Counted from the first letter of the stretch, positions 1-5,889 are shown. The stretch: DNA of 8,417 nt from Phascolarctobacterium sp. (GCA_022718015.1 JAIHZV010000041.1:1-8417), one strand, 5' to 3'. Notes: a model not told the origin generated them from the letters alone. Made by a program: numbers and translations.

Positions 1-365
1 TGCTGCCGGAAAAAATTACGCTGCCTGCTAATGACAAATCTCTGCCGGAGAATGCGCTGATTGCTTTAGTCAGCACGAAGCCGCAGGATGCACGTATGGA
101 CGATGTTGTGCCTATCGGTACGAAGGTGCTGAGCCTGAAAATCGACAAGAACGGCACGGCCTACGCTGATTTTTCTAAGGAGCTGGCTAAAAAAGGTCAG
201 GGCTCTTATGGTGAGATGATGCTCTGCTATGCGATTACGAACACGCTGACCGAGTTCAAGGAAATCAAGCGGGTGCAGATTTTAGTTGAAGGCAAAAAGG
301 TGATTACGCTGAGCGGTCATATGGATGTTGAGGATCCGCTCGAACGTAATAAAACTTTGTTGTAA
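1..365 (+). CDS. GerMN-domain protein, 3' part only
   Basis: This is the C-terminal part of a protein whose start lies left of the window. The frame is open from base 3 to the TAA at 363-365, giving about 120 visible residues. They match the GerMN (sporulation/spore germination) fold in order: a VPIGTKVLSL strand, a 'DKNGTAYADFSKEL' segment, the helix with YAITNTLTEF, then VQILVEGKKV and a closing GHMDVEDPLERN. In this family the domain usually sits in an extracytoplasmic lipoprotein, and in non-sporulating relatives the role is unknown. The lipobox or signal peptide would be outside the window, so localisation cannot be seen here. An internal ATG at 96 would cut into the domain and is not taken as the start. 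The gene ends just before a strong terminator. Family assignment is fairly sure; function is not. Confidence 0.8.
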   Translation, partial: LPEKITLPANDKSLPENALIALVSTKPQDARMDDVVPIGTKVLSLKIDKNGTAYADFSKELAKKGQGSYGEMMLCYAITNTLTEFKEIKRVQILVEGKKVITLSGHMDVEDPLERNKTLL

Positions 366-370
366 AATTT

Positions 371-396
371 AAGCGGTACCTATGTACCGCTTTTTT
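371..396 (+). terminator. Intrinsic terminator after the GerMN gene
   Basis: A 9-bp perfect stem (AAGCGGTAC at 371-379 with GTACCGCTT at 384-392) closes a CTAT loop and runs into six T residues (391-396). It lies 5 nt after the GerMN stop codon and only 28 nt before the tsaE start codon. Confidence 0.88.
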
Positions 397-410
397 CAGA
401 TTTTTTCAGA
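391..410 (+). repeat. Tandem duplication of a 10-mer
   Basis: TTTTTTCAGA occurs twice back to back (391-400 and 401-410), which doubles the T-tract behind the terminator. It is probably a slippage product. The second copy ends immediately before the tsaE ribosome binding site. Confidence 0.7.
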
Positions 411-423
411 TGGAGAGCTAACT

Positions 424-897
424 ATGGAAATTTATTTACAGGACAGTGCTGCAACAGAGGCGCTGGGAAAATTGCTGGGCAGACATGCTGCTGACGGCGA
501 TGTTTTTTGCCTGACGGGTGATCTGGGTGCCGGCAAGACGCTACTGAGCAGAGGCGTGGCTGAGGCGCTGGGCGTAAGCAGCGAGGACGTGACGAGTCCG
601 ACCTTTGCGATTATGAATGTCTATCAGGGGACAGAGCTGGAGGTACGTCACTTTGATTTATATCGTCTGAACCGTCCGGAGGAGCTGGAGGATATCGGCT
701 TCGATGAATATGCCGGCGGCGACGGCGTGACGTTGATTGAATGGGCAGAGCTGTTCAGCGAGCAGCTGCCTGAGGAATATTTGCAGATAACGCTGCGTTT
801 GGACGGAGCAGGCCGCAGGGCCGTGCTGGAGCCGAAGGGAGCGCGTTATGAAGAGCTGCTTGGGGAGGTAGAAAAAGATGCTGACTTTGGCAATTGA
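424..897 (+). CDS. tsaE: TsaE, ATPase of the tRNA t6A37 synthesis complex
   Basis: TsaE is the small P-loop ATPase that cycles with TsaB-TsaD during transfer of threonylcarbamoyl to A37 of ANN-decoding tRNAs in the cytoplasm. The start at 424 gives 157 residues, normal for the family. It is chosen because GGAGAG at 412-417 sits 6 nt upstream, whereas the in-frame ATG at 382 lies in the loop of the preceding terminator with no ribosome site. Visible motifs are the Walker A GDLGAGKT (32-39), the switch-like segment TSPTFAIMNVY (57-67), HFDLYR (76-81) and LIEWAE (104-109), all typical of TsaE. Its end overlaps tsaB by 20 nt, implying translational coupling. The terminator just upstream leaves no room for a conventional promoter, so transcription must come from readthrough or from inside the GerMN gene. 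Confidence 0.95.
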   Translation: MEIYLQDSAATEALGKLLGRHAADGDVFCLTGDLGAGKTLLSRGVAEALGVSSEDVTSPTFAIMNVYQGTELEVRHFDLYRLNRPEELEDIGFDEYAGGDGVTLIEWAELFSEQLPEEYLQITLRLDGAGRRAVLEPKGARYEELLGEVEKDADFGN

Positions 898-1570
898 TAC
901 GGCGACGAAGGTATGCACTGTCGCCTTATGCCGCGAAAAGACGATTCTGGCGGAATACACGATTAACATGGGGCATACGCATAGTGAAGGTCTGCTGCCG
1001 CAGCTTGACCAGCTGCTTGCGCGTACAGGAGTGCAGAAAAGCGAGATTGAACTAATCGCTGTAAGCATGGGGCCTGGCTCCTTTACCGGCCTGCGTATCG
1101 GTTTGGCGACGGCAGAGGCGATGGCGTACAGCTGGCAGTGCTATCTGCATGGCGTGGATACGCTGAAGGCGCTGGCGTATAATCTGCCGCTGGAGGGCGT
1201 TGTGCTTTCTCCGGTGCTGGATGCGCAGAAGGGTAATTTCTATCAGGCGTTATATCAATGGGAAAACTGCAAGCTGGTAGAGCTGGCACCTGTGGCTGTG
1301 GTCAGCGCAGAGCAGGCACTGGAGCGTATGGCGCTGACAGGCACGCAGTCGCTGCTTTTGGGCGAGTGCGAGAAGCTGGTGAAGAAGGGCCTGCCTGACT
1401 TTATCAAGGCAGCACCGGAGGCTTTGCGTATGCCGCGAGCTTCCAGCGCAGCACTTTTGGCGCAGGACGAATTTGATGCAGATAACGATAGAAAAATTTT
1501 TGGCCTGGAGCCATACTATATTAGAAGATCTGAGGCGGAGGAACTGTGGGAGAAGAAGCACAAACAATAA
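878..1570 (+). CDS. tsaB: TsaB, non-catalytic partner of TsaD in t6A synthesis
   Basis: TsaB is an ASKHA-fold paralogue of TsaD that dimerises with it and forms the platform to which TsaE and tRNA bind. It has no catalytic role of its own. The protein has 230 residues, typical of bacterial TsaB. It opens with LAIDTAT (4-10), the phosphate-1-like strand, has GHTHSEGLLP (32-41) and the diagnostic VSMGPGSFTGLRIG stretch (62-75). It lacks the HxEGH metal site of TsaD, as expected. GGGGAGG at 862-868, inside tsaE, sits 9 nt before the ATG and fixes the start. It overlaps tsaE by 20 nt at its 5' end and rimI by 25 nt at its 3' end. Nothing appears truncated. Confidence 0.95.
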   Translation: MLTLAIDTATKVCTVALCREKTILAEYTINMGHTHSEGLLPQLDQLLARTGVQKSEIELIAVSMGPGSFTGLRIGLATAEAMAYSWQCYLHGVDTLKALAYNLPLEGVVLSPVLDAQKGNFYQALYQWENCKLVELAPVAVVSAEQALERMALTGTQSLLLGECEKLVKKGLPDFIKAAPEALRMPRASSAALLAQDEFDADNDRKIFGLEPYYIRRSEAEELWEKKHKQ

Positions 1571-2022
1571 TCAATTTCAGAGCAATGGCAGCAGAGGATA
1601 TTCCTGCAATCGTCAAGATAGAGGCGGAATCCTTTTATGATGCCTGGAATGAGGGCATGCTGCAAAATGAATTGGGCAACAGCCTGACGACCTATCTCGC
1701 TATGGAGGTTGCAGGCCAGCTTGTCGGCTATGCAGGCTTTTGGCTGGTGGCAGGCGAGGCGCAGATTACGCGCGTTGCTGTGACGGACGCTGAGCGTGGG
1801 CAGGGCTATGGTACGCGCCTGACTGCTGCTTTGGTCAGCAAGGCCTGGGAGCTGGGCGCTGAGGCGATTACGCTGGAGGTGCGCGAAAGCAATATTGCGG
1901 CGCAGAAGGCGTATCTGACCTGTGGCTTTGCCAGCGAGGGCATTCGTCCGAACTATTATGAGGATAATCACGAAAATGCAGTTATCATGTGGCTGTATAA
2001 AGAAGGAGCAGGACATGAATAA
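1546..2022 (+). CDS. rimI: RimI, N-terminal acetyltransferase of ribosomal protein S18
   Basis: This is a GNAT-fold enzyme that moves acetyl from acetyl-CoA to the N-terminal alanine of S18. In many Firmicutes it is carried between tsaB and tsaD, as here. The start is a GTG at 1546, behind GGAGGA (1537-1542) with a short 3-4 nt gap. The next in-frame ATG, at 1585, has no ribosome site and would trim the first GNAT strand. The 158 residues show the acetyl-CoA loop RGQGYGTRL (84-92), then LEVRESN (110-116), KAYLTCGF (121-128) and IRPNYYEDN (133-141). The last resembles the substrate-side RimI signature with its conserved NYY. A wider-specificity GNAT is possible, but context favours RimI. Confidence 0.9.
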   Translation: MGEEAQTIINFRAMAAEDIPAIVKIEAESFYDAWNEGMLQNELGNSLTTYLAMEVAGQLVGYAGFWLVAGEAQITRVAVTDAERGQGYGTRLTAALVSKAWELGAEAITLEVRESNIAAQKAYLTCGFASEGIRPNYYEDNHENAVIMWLYKEGAGHE

Positions 2023-3037
2023 GGAGCAGAAGGATATTTATATTTTAGGCATTGAGAGCAGCTGTGATGAGACTGCTGCTGCCGTAGTAAAAAATGGACG
2101 CGAGGTGCTGAGCAATATTATTTCCTCGCAGATTGTTATTCACCGCAAGTTTGGCGGCGTTGTGCCGGAGATTGCTTCGCGCAAGCATATTGAAAATGTT
2201 ATGCCGGTAATTGATGAGGCCTTGACTCAGGCAGGCGTGACGATGGACGATATTGATGCTGTGGCTGTGACCTATGGCCCCGGTCTTGTCGGTGCGCTGC
2301 TCGTCGGCCTTTCCGCAGCCAAATCCCTGGCGTGGGCGACAGGCAAGCCGTTAATCGGCGTCAACCATCTGGAAGGTCATGTCTTTGCTAACTTTTTGGC
2401 TGACAGCGAGCTGAAGCCGCCGTTCATGGCGCTTGTGGTCAGCGGCGGTCATACGGCACTTTTGAAGGTGACAGGCTACAACACCTTCGAGATGCTGGGG
2501 CAGACGCGCGACGATGCTGCAGGCGAAGCCTTCGACAAGATTGCGCGTGTTATGGGCCTGCCGTATCCGGGCGGTCCGGAAATAGAAAATCTGGCGCTTG
2601 GCGGCAATGCTGAAGCGATGCACTTTCCCTTGGCGAAGCTGGATAAGCCGTATGAGTTCAGCTTCAGCGGTCTGAAATCCGCAGTTATCAACTATCTGCA
2701 TAACCAGGAGCAGGCGAAGCGCGAGGTGAACCGTGCTGACGTTGCGGCATCGTTCCAGAAGGCTGTTGTCGACGCGCTGGTGAAGGAAGCAGTGCATGCT
2801 ATGCAGGCGACCGGCTATAAAAAAATTGTACTGGCCGGAGGCGTTTCGGCTAACAAAACGCTGCAGAATACCTTGGCAGCGGCGATGGAAAAAATTGGCT
2901 GCGAGCTTGTGCATCCGACTAAGATTTTATGCACGGACAACGCCGTTATGATTGCCTGCCGCGGTTATTTTATGTATCAGGCAGGTGCGTTCAGTCCACT
3001 GGATTTGAACGCTAATCCATCATTAAAGCTTGGCTAG
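2015..3037 (+). CDS. tsaD: TsaD, catalytic subunit of t6A37 threonylcarbamoyltransferase
   Basis: TsaD (formerly Gcp/YgjD) transfers threonylcarbamoyl from threonylcarbamoyl-AMP, made by TsaC/TsaC2 elsewhere in the genome, to A37 of tRNA. The start at 2015 gives 340 residues, the usual length, and has AAGGAG at 2003-2008 with a 6-nt gap. The open frame extends 31 codons further upstream, but that part lies inside rimI. Landmarks are LGIESSCDET (11-20), the metal site HLEGH (118-122), SGGHT (143-147), GEAFDKIARVMGL (170-182), FSFSGLKSA, LAGGVSAN, and CTDNAVMIA with the second metal ligand Asp308. It overlaps rimI by 8 nt. No terminator is evident behind it. Instead the following gap carries the DnaA-box cluster. 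Confidence 0.97.
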   Translation: MNKEQKDIYILGIESSCDETAAAVVKNGREVLSNIISSQIVIHRKFGGVVPEIASRKHIENVMPVIDEALTQAGVTMDDIDAVAVTYGPGLVGALLVGLSAAKSLAWATGKPLIGVNHLEGHVFANFLADSELKPPFMALVVSGGHTALLKVTGYNTFEMLGQTRDDAAGEAFDKIARVMGLPYPGGPEIENLALGGNAEAMHFPLAKLDKPYEFSFSGLKSAVINYLHNQEQAKREVNRADVAASFQKAVVDALVKEAVHAMQATGYKKIVLAGGVSANKTLQNTLAAAMEKIGCELVHPTKILCTDNAVMIACRGYFMYQAGAFSPLDLNANPSLKLG

Positions 3038-3052
3038 ACAAGTGTCCACGCG

Positions 3053-3177
3053 TGTGCATAAGTCTGTGTATACTGTGGATAAGTGGGAAATAAGCCGTTA
3101 TATAGGGAATTTGCCTGTGTATAAGCTTGTGGATATGGTGGATAATTAAGTGGATTATTTTGTAAAGCTGTGGAAAA
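3053..3177 (-). promoter_or_regulatory. Cluster of DnaA-box-like 9-mers after tsaD
   Basis: Read on the + strand as variants of TGTGNATAA (the reverse of TTATNCACA), the boxes are: TGTGCATAA 3053-3061, TGTGTATAC 3065-3073, TGTGGATAA 3074-3082, TGTGTATAA 3116-3124, TGTGGATAT 3128-3136, GGTGGATAA 3137-3145, plus the weaker AGTGGATTA 3149-3157 and TGTGGAAAA 3169-3177. Three fit the consensus exactly, three differ by one base, and all point the same way. This fills most of the 167-nt gap between tsaD and the kinase gene, where I see no small gene and no clear terminator. It is likely a DnaA-binding site that titrates the initiator or regulates the kinase promoter. DnaA binding itself is inferred. 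Confidence 0.75.
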
Positions 3178-3204
3178 AACAGTTTAGAGGGAGAAGAGCG
3201 CAAC

Positions 3205-4593
3205 ATGTTGAGCAATTTAACAGCAGAACAGAGAAATAGTTTACAGGCAATGCAGCAGTCCCTAGGGCTGGCAGCAGATATTGCCCATGCGGCTGTTACA
3301 ATTTATCTGCCAACAGAAAATAAAAAGTTTATTAACGTATATAAGCAGGAGCAGGCTATGACGCAGGTGGGCAACGCTCGTCCAGACCTTACAGGTCGCC
3401 GCGTGCGCTCGGTGGAGGAGCCGCTGGTGGCGCGTGTGCTGCAGAAGAACGTTCCTGTAGCCGGTAAGCGTGAGTGGTCGCTGGGCATGTTCAACAGCCT
3501 GAATGTTTTTCCGCTGCGTGACAGCTGGGGACGCTGCTATGGTGCAGTCAGCTTTGAAAGCGCGGCGCAGGATGAAATCATTATTTCCCAATCGTTCGAG
3601 CTTTTGTGCAATCTGCGCCAGTCTGTGGGCAATAATGCTAATTATGCACGCCTGCTGCCCTCCGACGGCATTATGGTTGTGGATGCGAACCGCACGATTG
3701 TGGCGGCGAATAATCGCGCACGCCATATGTTTGACGTGATGGATATCACGGACGTGATTGGCTGCCGCACGAATGATGTGACGATAAACTGGCCGCTGGT
3801 CGGCATGGTTATGGAAACAGGCACGGCGGAAAGCAAGGAGTTCACGATGCACGGCCTGTTGCTGTCTATCCGCATCCTGCCTGTTGTGCCGCGGCCTAAG
3901 GGCGGCTGCGCCATCGTCATTTTGCAGGATATTACGGAGCTGCGCAAGAAGGATGAGGAGCTGCTGATTAAGTCGGTAGTTATCAAGGAAATCCATCATC
4001 GCGTGAAGAATAATCTGCAGACGATTGCCAGCCTTTTGCGCTTGCAGGAGCGCAGGGCGCAGAGCGATGAAACCAAAATCGTGCTGCGCGACTGCGTAAA
4101 CCGCGTCAACAGCATTGCGATTGTGCATGAATATCTTTCGCAGCAGGATACCGGTCTGATTGATGTGGCAAAGGTGGCGAAGGGCATTTATCAGGCGATT
4201 ATCAGCAGCATGCTGAACCCGGAGTTTACGCTGAAGGCAGAGTTCAAGGCGGACGAGGTGCAGCTGCCCTCGGATAAGGCGACGAGCATTGCGCTGATTT
4301 TAAACGAGCTACTGCAAAATACGATTGAGCATGCCTTTGAGGGACGCTCGCAGGGCATGCTTGAGGTGCACTTTATAGAAGAAGAGCAGCAATATCTGCT
4401 TTCGATAGCCGACGATGGCATTGGTCTGCCAGAGGGCTTTTCGCTGCAGGCGATGCGTGAAAGCTTAGGCTTGAAAATTATCCGCACGATGGCCGAGTCC
4501 GATTTGCGCGGAAGTTTTTCCTTGACGAATCGTGAGCAGGGCGGTACACTAGCTTTGGTAACAATTCCAAAGGAGGGGCATGGAAGATGTTAA
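3205..4593 (+). CDS. Soluble PdtaS-like sensor histidine kinase (GAF-PAS-HisKA_2-HATPase)
   Basis: This cytoplasmic two-component sensor has 462 residues and no membrane segment. The N-terminal part (about 10-140) looks like the GAF-type region of PdtaS/EutW-like kinases. A PAS-like domain follows (about 150-245, with DGIMVVDANRTIVAANNRA). Then comes the HisKA_2 dimerisation box EIHHRVKNNLQTIASLLRL (262-280), with H264 or H265 as phosphoacceptor. The ATPase domain carries the N box LILNELLQNTIEHAF (364-378), G1 DDGIGLPEG (403-411) and a G2-like LGLKIIRTMAESDLRGSF (421-438). AGAGGGAG at 3186-3193 precedes the ATG with an 11-nt gap. Its 3' end overlaps the ANTAR regulator gene by 7 nt, so the two are an obvious pair. 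The signal is unknown. The DnaA-box cluster occupies its upstream region. Confidence 0.9.
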   Translation: MLSNLTAEQRNSLQAMQQSLGLAADIAHAAVTIYLPTENKKFINVYKQEQAMTQVGNARPDLTGRRVRSVEEPLVARVLQKNVPVAGKREWSLGMFNSLNVFPLRDSWGRCYGAVSFESAAQDEIIISQSFELLCNLRQSVGNNANYARLLPSDGIMVVDANRTIVAANNRARHMFDVMDITDVIGCRTNDVTINWPLVGMVMETGTAESKEFTMHGLLLSIRILPVVPRPKGGCAIVILQDITELRKKDEELLIKSVVIKEIHHRVKNNLQTIASLLRLQERRAQSDETKIVLRDCVNRVNSIAIVHEYLSQQDTGLIDVAKVAKGIYQAIISSMLNPEFTLKAEFKADEVQLPSDKATSIALILNELLQNTIEHAFEGRSQGMLEVHFIEEEQQYLLSIADDGIGLPEGFSLQAMRESLGLKIIRTMAESDLRGSFSLTNREQGGTLALVTIPKEGHGRC

Positions 4594-5177
4594 AGAAGTT
4601 GAGAATATTATTGGCTGATGACGAAGCTATTCTGCGTCTTGATCTGCGCGAAATGCTGCAGGACGCAGGGCATGAGGTTGTCGGTGAAGCGGCGAACGGC
4701 GAAGAGGCAGTAAAGCTGGCACGAGAGCTGCAGCCGGATTTTATTATTATGGATGTGAAGATGCCGATTATGGATGGCATTACAGCGTCGAAAATTATTG
4801 CTGAGGAAAACATTGCGCCTGTGCTGCTGCTGACAGCGTATAGCCAGCAGGATATTGTGGACAAGGCGACGGATGCCGGCGTGATAGCTTATCTTGTCAA
4901 GCCTATCCGCGAGGAGCAGCTGTTCCCGGCGATGGAGGTTGCTGTAAAGCGCTTTGCAGAGGTGAAGTCGTTGAATGATGAGCTGGAGCAGCTTAAGGAC
5001 AGCCTGGAAACGCGCAAGCTCTTAGACCGTGCGAAGGGCATTCTTATGACCGCGCATGGCATGACGGAGCAGGAGGCGTACCGCAGAATGCAGCAGTTCA
5101 GCATGGCGAAGCGCATTTCCTTGAAGGAGCTGGCCGAGAGTATTATTGAGGCGGCGGAGAAGAGAAAAAGTAAATAA
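4587..5177 (+). CDS. ANTAR-domain response regulator (PdtaR-like)
   Basis: The cognate regulator of the kinase. Its output domain binds RNA rather than DNA, and in this family it usually prevents termination by stabilising a two-hairpin antiterminator in target leaders. The receiver domain (about 4-120) has the acidic pair D11/D12, phosphoacceptor D56 in MDVKMP, T83 and K105 before P106. A coiled-coil linker (about 124-142) leads to the ANTAR helices (about 143-190, with DRAKGILM at 147-154 and the MTEQEAYRRMQ helix). The ribosome site AAAGGAGGGG (4569-4578) lies inside the kinase gene, 8 nt before the ATG. The last codons (EAAEKRKSK) are partly repeated downstream of the toxin gene (5857-5889), so this 3' end may be a replacement. 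No obvious ANTAR target leader is seen in the window. Confidence 0.93.
   Translation: MLKKLRILLADDEAILRLDLREMLQDAGHEVVGEAANGEEAVKLARELQPDFIIMDVKMPIMDGITASKIIAEENIAPVLLLTAYSQQDIVDKATDAGVIAYLVKPIREEQLFPAMEVAVKRFAEVKSLNDELEQLKDSLETRKLLDRAKGILMTAHGMTEQEAYRRMQQFSMAKRISLKELAESIIEAAEKRKSK
5147..5162 (+). repeat. 16-bp direct repeat, left copy (inside the ANTAR gene)
   Basis: TGAGGCGGCGGAGAAG occurs here and again, exactly, at 5862-5877. The two copies are 715 bp apart and bracket the toxin-antitoxin cassette. Both encode EAAEK in the same frame relative to the repeat. Confidence 0.8.
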
Positions 5178-5180
5178 GTA

Positions 5181-5220
5181 AAAAAATCACTACCATGCTA
5201 ATGCTGAGTAGTGATTTTTT
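5181..5220 (+). terminator. Terminator after the kinase-ANTAR operon
   Basis: TCACTAC (5187-5193) pairs with GTAGTGA (5208-5214), extended by six A-T pairs to T5220, with a 14-nt loop. The A-run before and T-run after allow it to work in both directions. It begins 3 nt after the ANTAR stop codon. Confidence 0.85.
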
Positions 5221-5240
5221 GTTGAATAAAGAGAAATTGG

Positions 5241-5269
5241 TTGACAACGTATATACATTGCGCTAAAAT
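5241..5269 (+). promoter_or_regulatory. Promoter and likely operator of the toxin-antitoxin operon
   Basis: A consensus -35 TTGACA (5241-5246) and a near-consensus -10 TAAAAT (5264-5269) are 17 bp apart. The spacer carries the imperfect 16-bp palindrome CAACGTATATACATTG (5245-5260), with one mismatched pair. It is well placed for autorepression by the ribbon-helix-helix antitoxin. The promoter is visible; the operator role is inferred from the behaviour of RelB/DinJ systems. Confidence 0.75.
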
Positions 5270-5293
5270 TTGAATAGAAAGAGGTGATTTATC

Positions 5294-5575
5294 ATGACTA
5301 CTAGCAACGTATCCCTTAATATTCGTATGGATAAAGACTTGAAAAACAATCTGAGCAATTTGTGTGATGAGCTTGGCATGAATGTTTCTACAGCATTTAC
5401 TATTTTTGCGAAAGCTATGGTACGCAGAGGAGGCATTCCTTTTGATGTAGCTCTTGATGAACCTAATAAGGAAACTCTGGATGCTATTAGAGAGATTGAA
5501 GATATGAAAAAGCATCCTTCCGCTTATAAAAGCTATACTGATGTTAAGAAAATGATGGAGGATATACTTGATTGA
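5294..5575 (+). CDS. RelB/DinJ-family antitoxin
   Basis: Antitoxin of a type II toxin-antitoxin pair, 93 residues. The N-terminus (VSLNIRMDKDLKNNL, about 6-20) is the ribbon-helix-helix DNA-binding strand and first helix. The middle (NVSTAFTIFAKAMVRRGGIPFDV) is the characteristic RelB/DinJ segment. The acidic, flexible C-terminus would wrap around the toxin. It would normally repress its own promoter alone and, more strongly, in complex with the toxin. GAGGTGAT (5281-5288) is the ribosome site. Its stop codon overlaps the toxin ATG by one base (TGATG), which usually keeps antitoxin in excess. Base composition is AT-richer than in the flanking operons (frequent AAT, GAT, TTA-type codons), suggesting acquired DNA. 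Confidence 0.92.
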   Translation: MTTSNVSLNIRMDKDLKNNLSNLCDELGMNVSTAFTIFAKAMVRRGGIPFDVALDEPNKETLDAIREIEDMKKHPSAYKSYTDVKKMMEDILD

Positions 5576-5856
5576 TGTATGAAGTATTTCCCTCTACACA
5601 ATTTAAAAAGGATTTAAAAAATGCCAAAAGCCGTGGTAAAAATATAGAGTTAATTACCAAGGTTATCGAAAAGCTTGCCAACGGCGAGCAGCTTCCAGAA
5701 AAATATCGTGATTATCAGCTGACAGCTTCTCGTAATTATAATGGCAAAATGCGTGAGTGTCATATTCAACCGGATTGGCTTTTGGTGTATGAACGCGATG
5801 ATAACAAGCTTTACTTGTATCTTACTCGTACAGGAAGCCATAGCGATTTATTTTAG
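5575..5856 (+). CDS. YafQ-family mRNA interferase toxin
   Basis: A RelE-fold ribosome-dependent endoribonuclease, 93 residues from the ATG at 5575. An in-frame TTG at 5572 would add one residue and sits better behind GGAGGA (5557-5562), so the exact start is open. The C-terminal half carries the YafQ signature RECHIQPDWLLVY (60-72) and RTGSHSDLF (85-93), giving H63, D67, W68 and H89 at the positions of known YafQ active-site residues. The more N-terminal histidine common in the family (a DHxL-like motif) is replaced here by DYQL (46-49), which might lower or alter activity. It forms an operon with the antitoxin. Its stop codon abuts a remnant of the ANTAR gene end. Confidence 0.92.
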   Translation: MYEVFPSTQFKKDLKNAKSRGKNIELITKVIEKLANGEQLPEKYRDYQLTASRNYNGKMRECHIQPDWLLVYERDDNKLYLYLTRTGSHSDLF

Positions 5857-5889
5857 CTGGCTGAGGCGGCGGAGAAGCGCAAGCACTAA
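5857..5889 (+). pseudogene. Remnant duplicate of the ANTAR gene 3' end
   Basis: Directly after the toxin stop codon the same frame reads LAEAAEKRKH and then TAA. This matches the end of the ANTAR regulator (LAE-SIIE-AAEKRK-SK) with four residues missing. At DNA level 16 bases are identical, while Arg and the next Lys use CGC and AAG instead of AGA and AAA. The remnant therefore has the GC-richer codon style of the host operons and the intact gene's last codons have the AT-rich style of the cassette. It may be the original end of the gene, displaced by insertion. There is no start codon or ribosome site of its own. Confidence 0.6.
5862..5877 (+). repeat. 16-bp direct repeat, right copy (after the toxin gene)
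   Basis: TGAGGCGGCGGAGAAG is identical to 5147-5162. The 7 bases just before it, AGCTGGC (5855-5861), also occur in the ANTAR gene at 5128-5134. There they are separated from the repeat by 12 extra bases. Confidence 0.8.

Noticed and set aside
382..423. Longer tsaE starting at ATG 382
   Set aside because: The ATG lies in the loop of the terminator, has no ribosome site, and would add 14 residues not expected in TsaE. ATG 424 has a good site.
1922..2014. Longer tsaD starting at 1922
   Set aside because: The extra 31 codons lie inside rimI and are unlike TsaD. ATG 2015 has AAGGAG at the right distance and gives the normal length.
3053..3177. The cluster as the replication origin itself
   Set aside because: There is no dnaA, dnaN or other usual origin neighbour, no clear AT-rich unwinding region beside the boxes, and boxes in only one orientation. 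A titration or regulatory cluster is more likely, although GC-skew data could change this.
3262..4128. 288-codon minus-strand open frame opposite the kinase
   Set aside because: It is a shadow of the kinase gene. It is rich in His, Arg, Asn and Gln with no domain, and lies against a clearly conserved coding strand.
5245..5260. LexA (SOS) box in the toxin-antitoxin promoter
   Set aside because: The palindrome has a GTATATAC core but lacks both the CTGT-N8-ACAG and the Firmicute GAAC-N4-GTTC half-sites.
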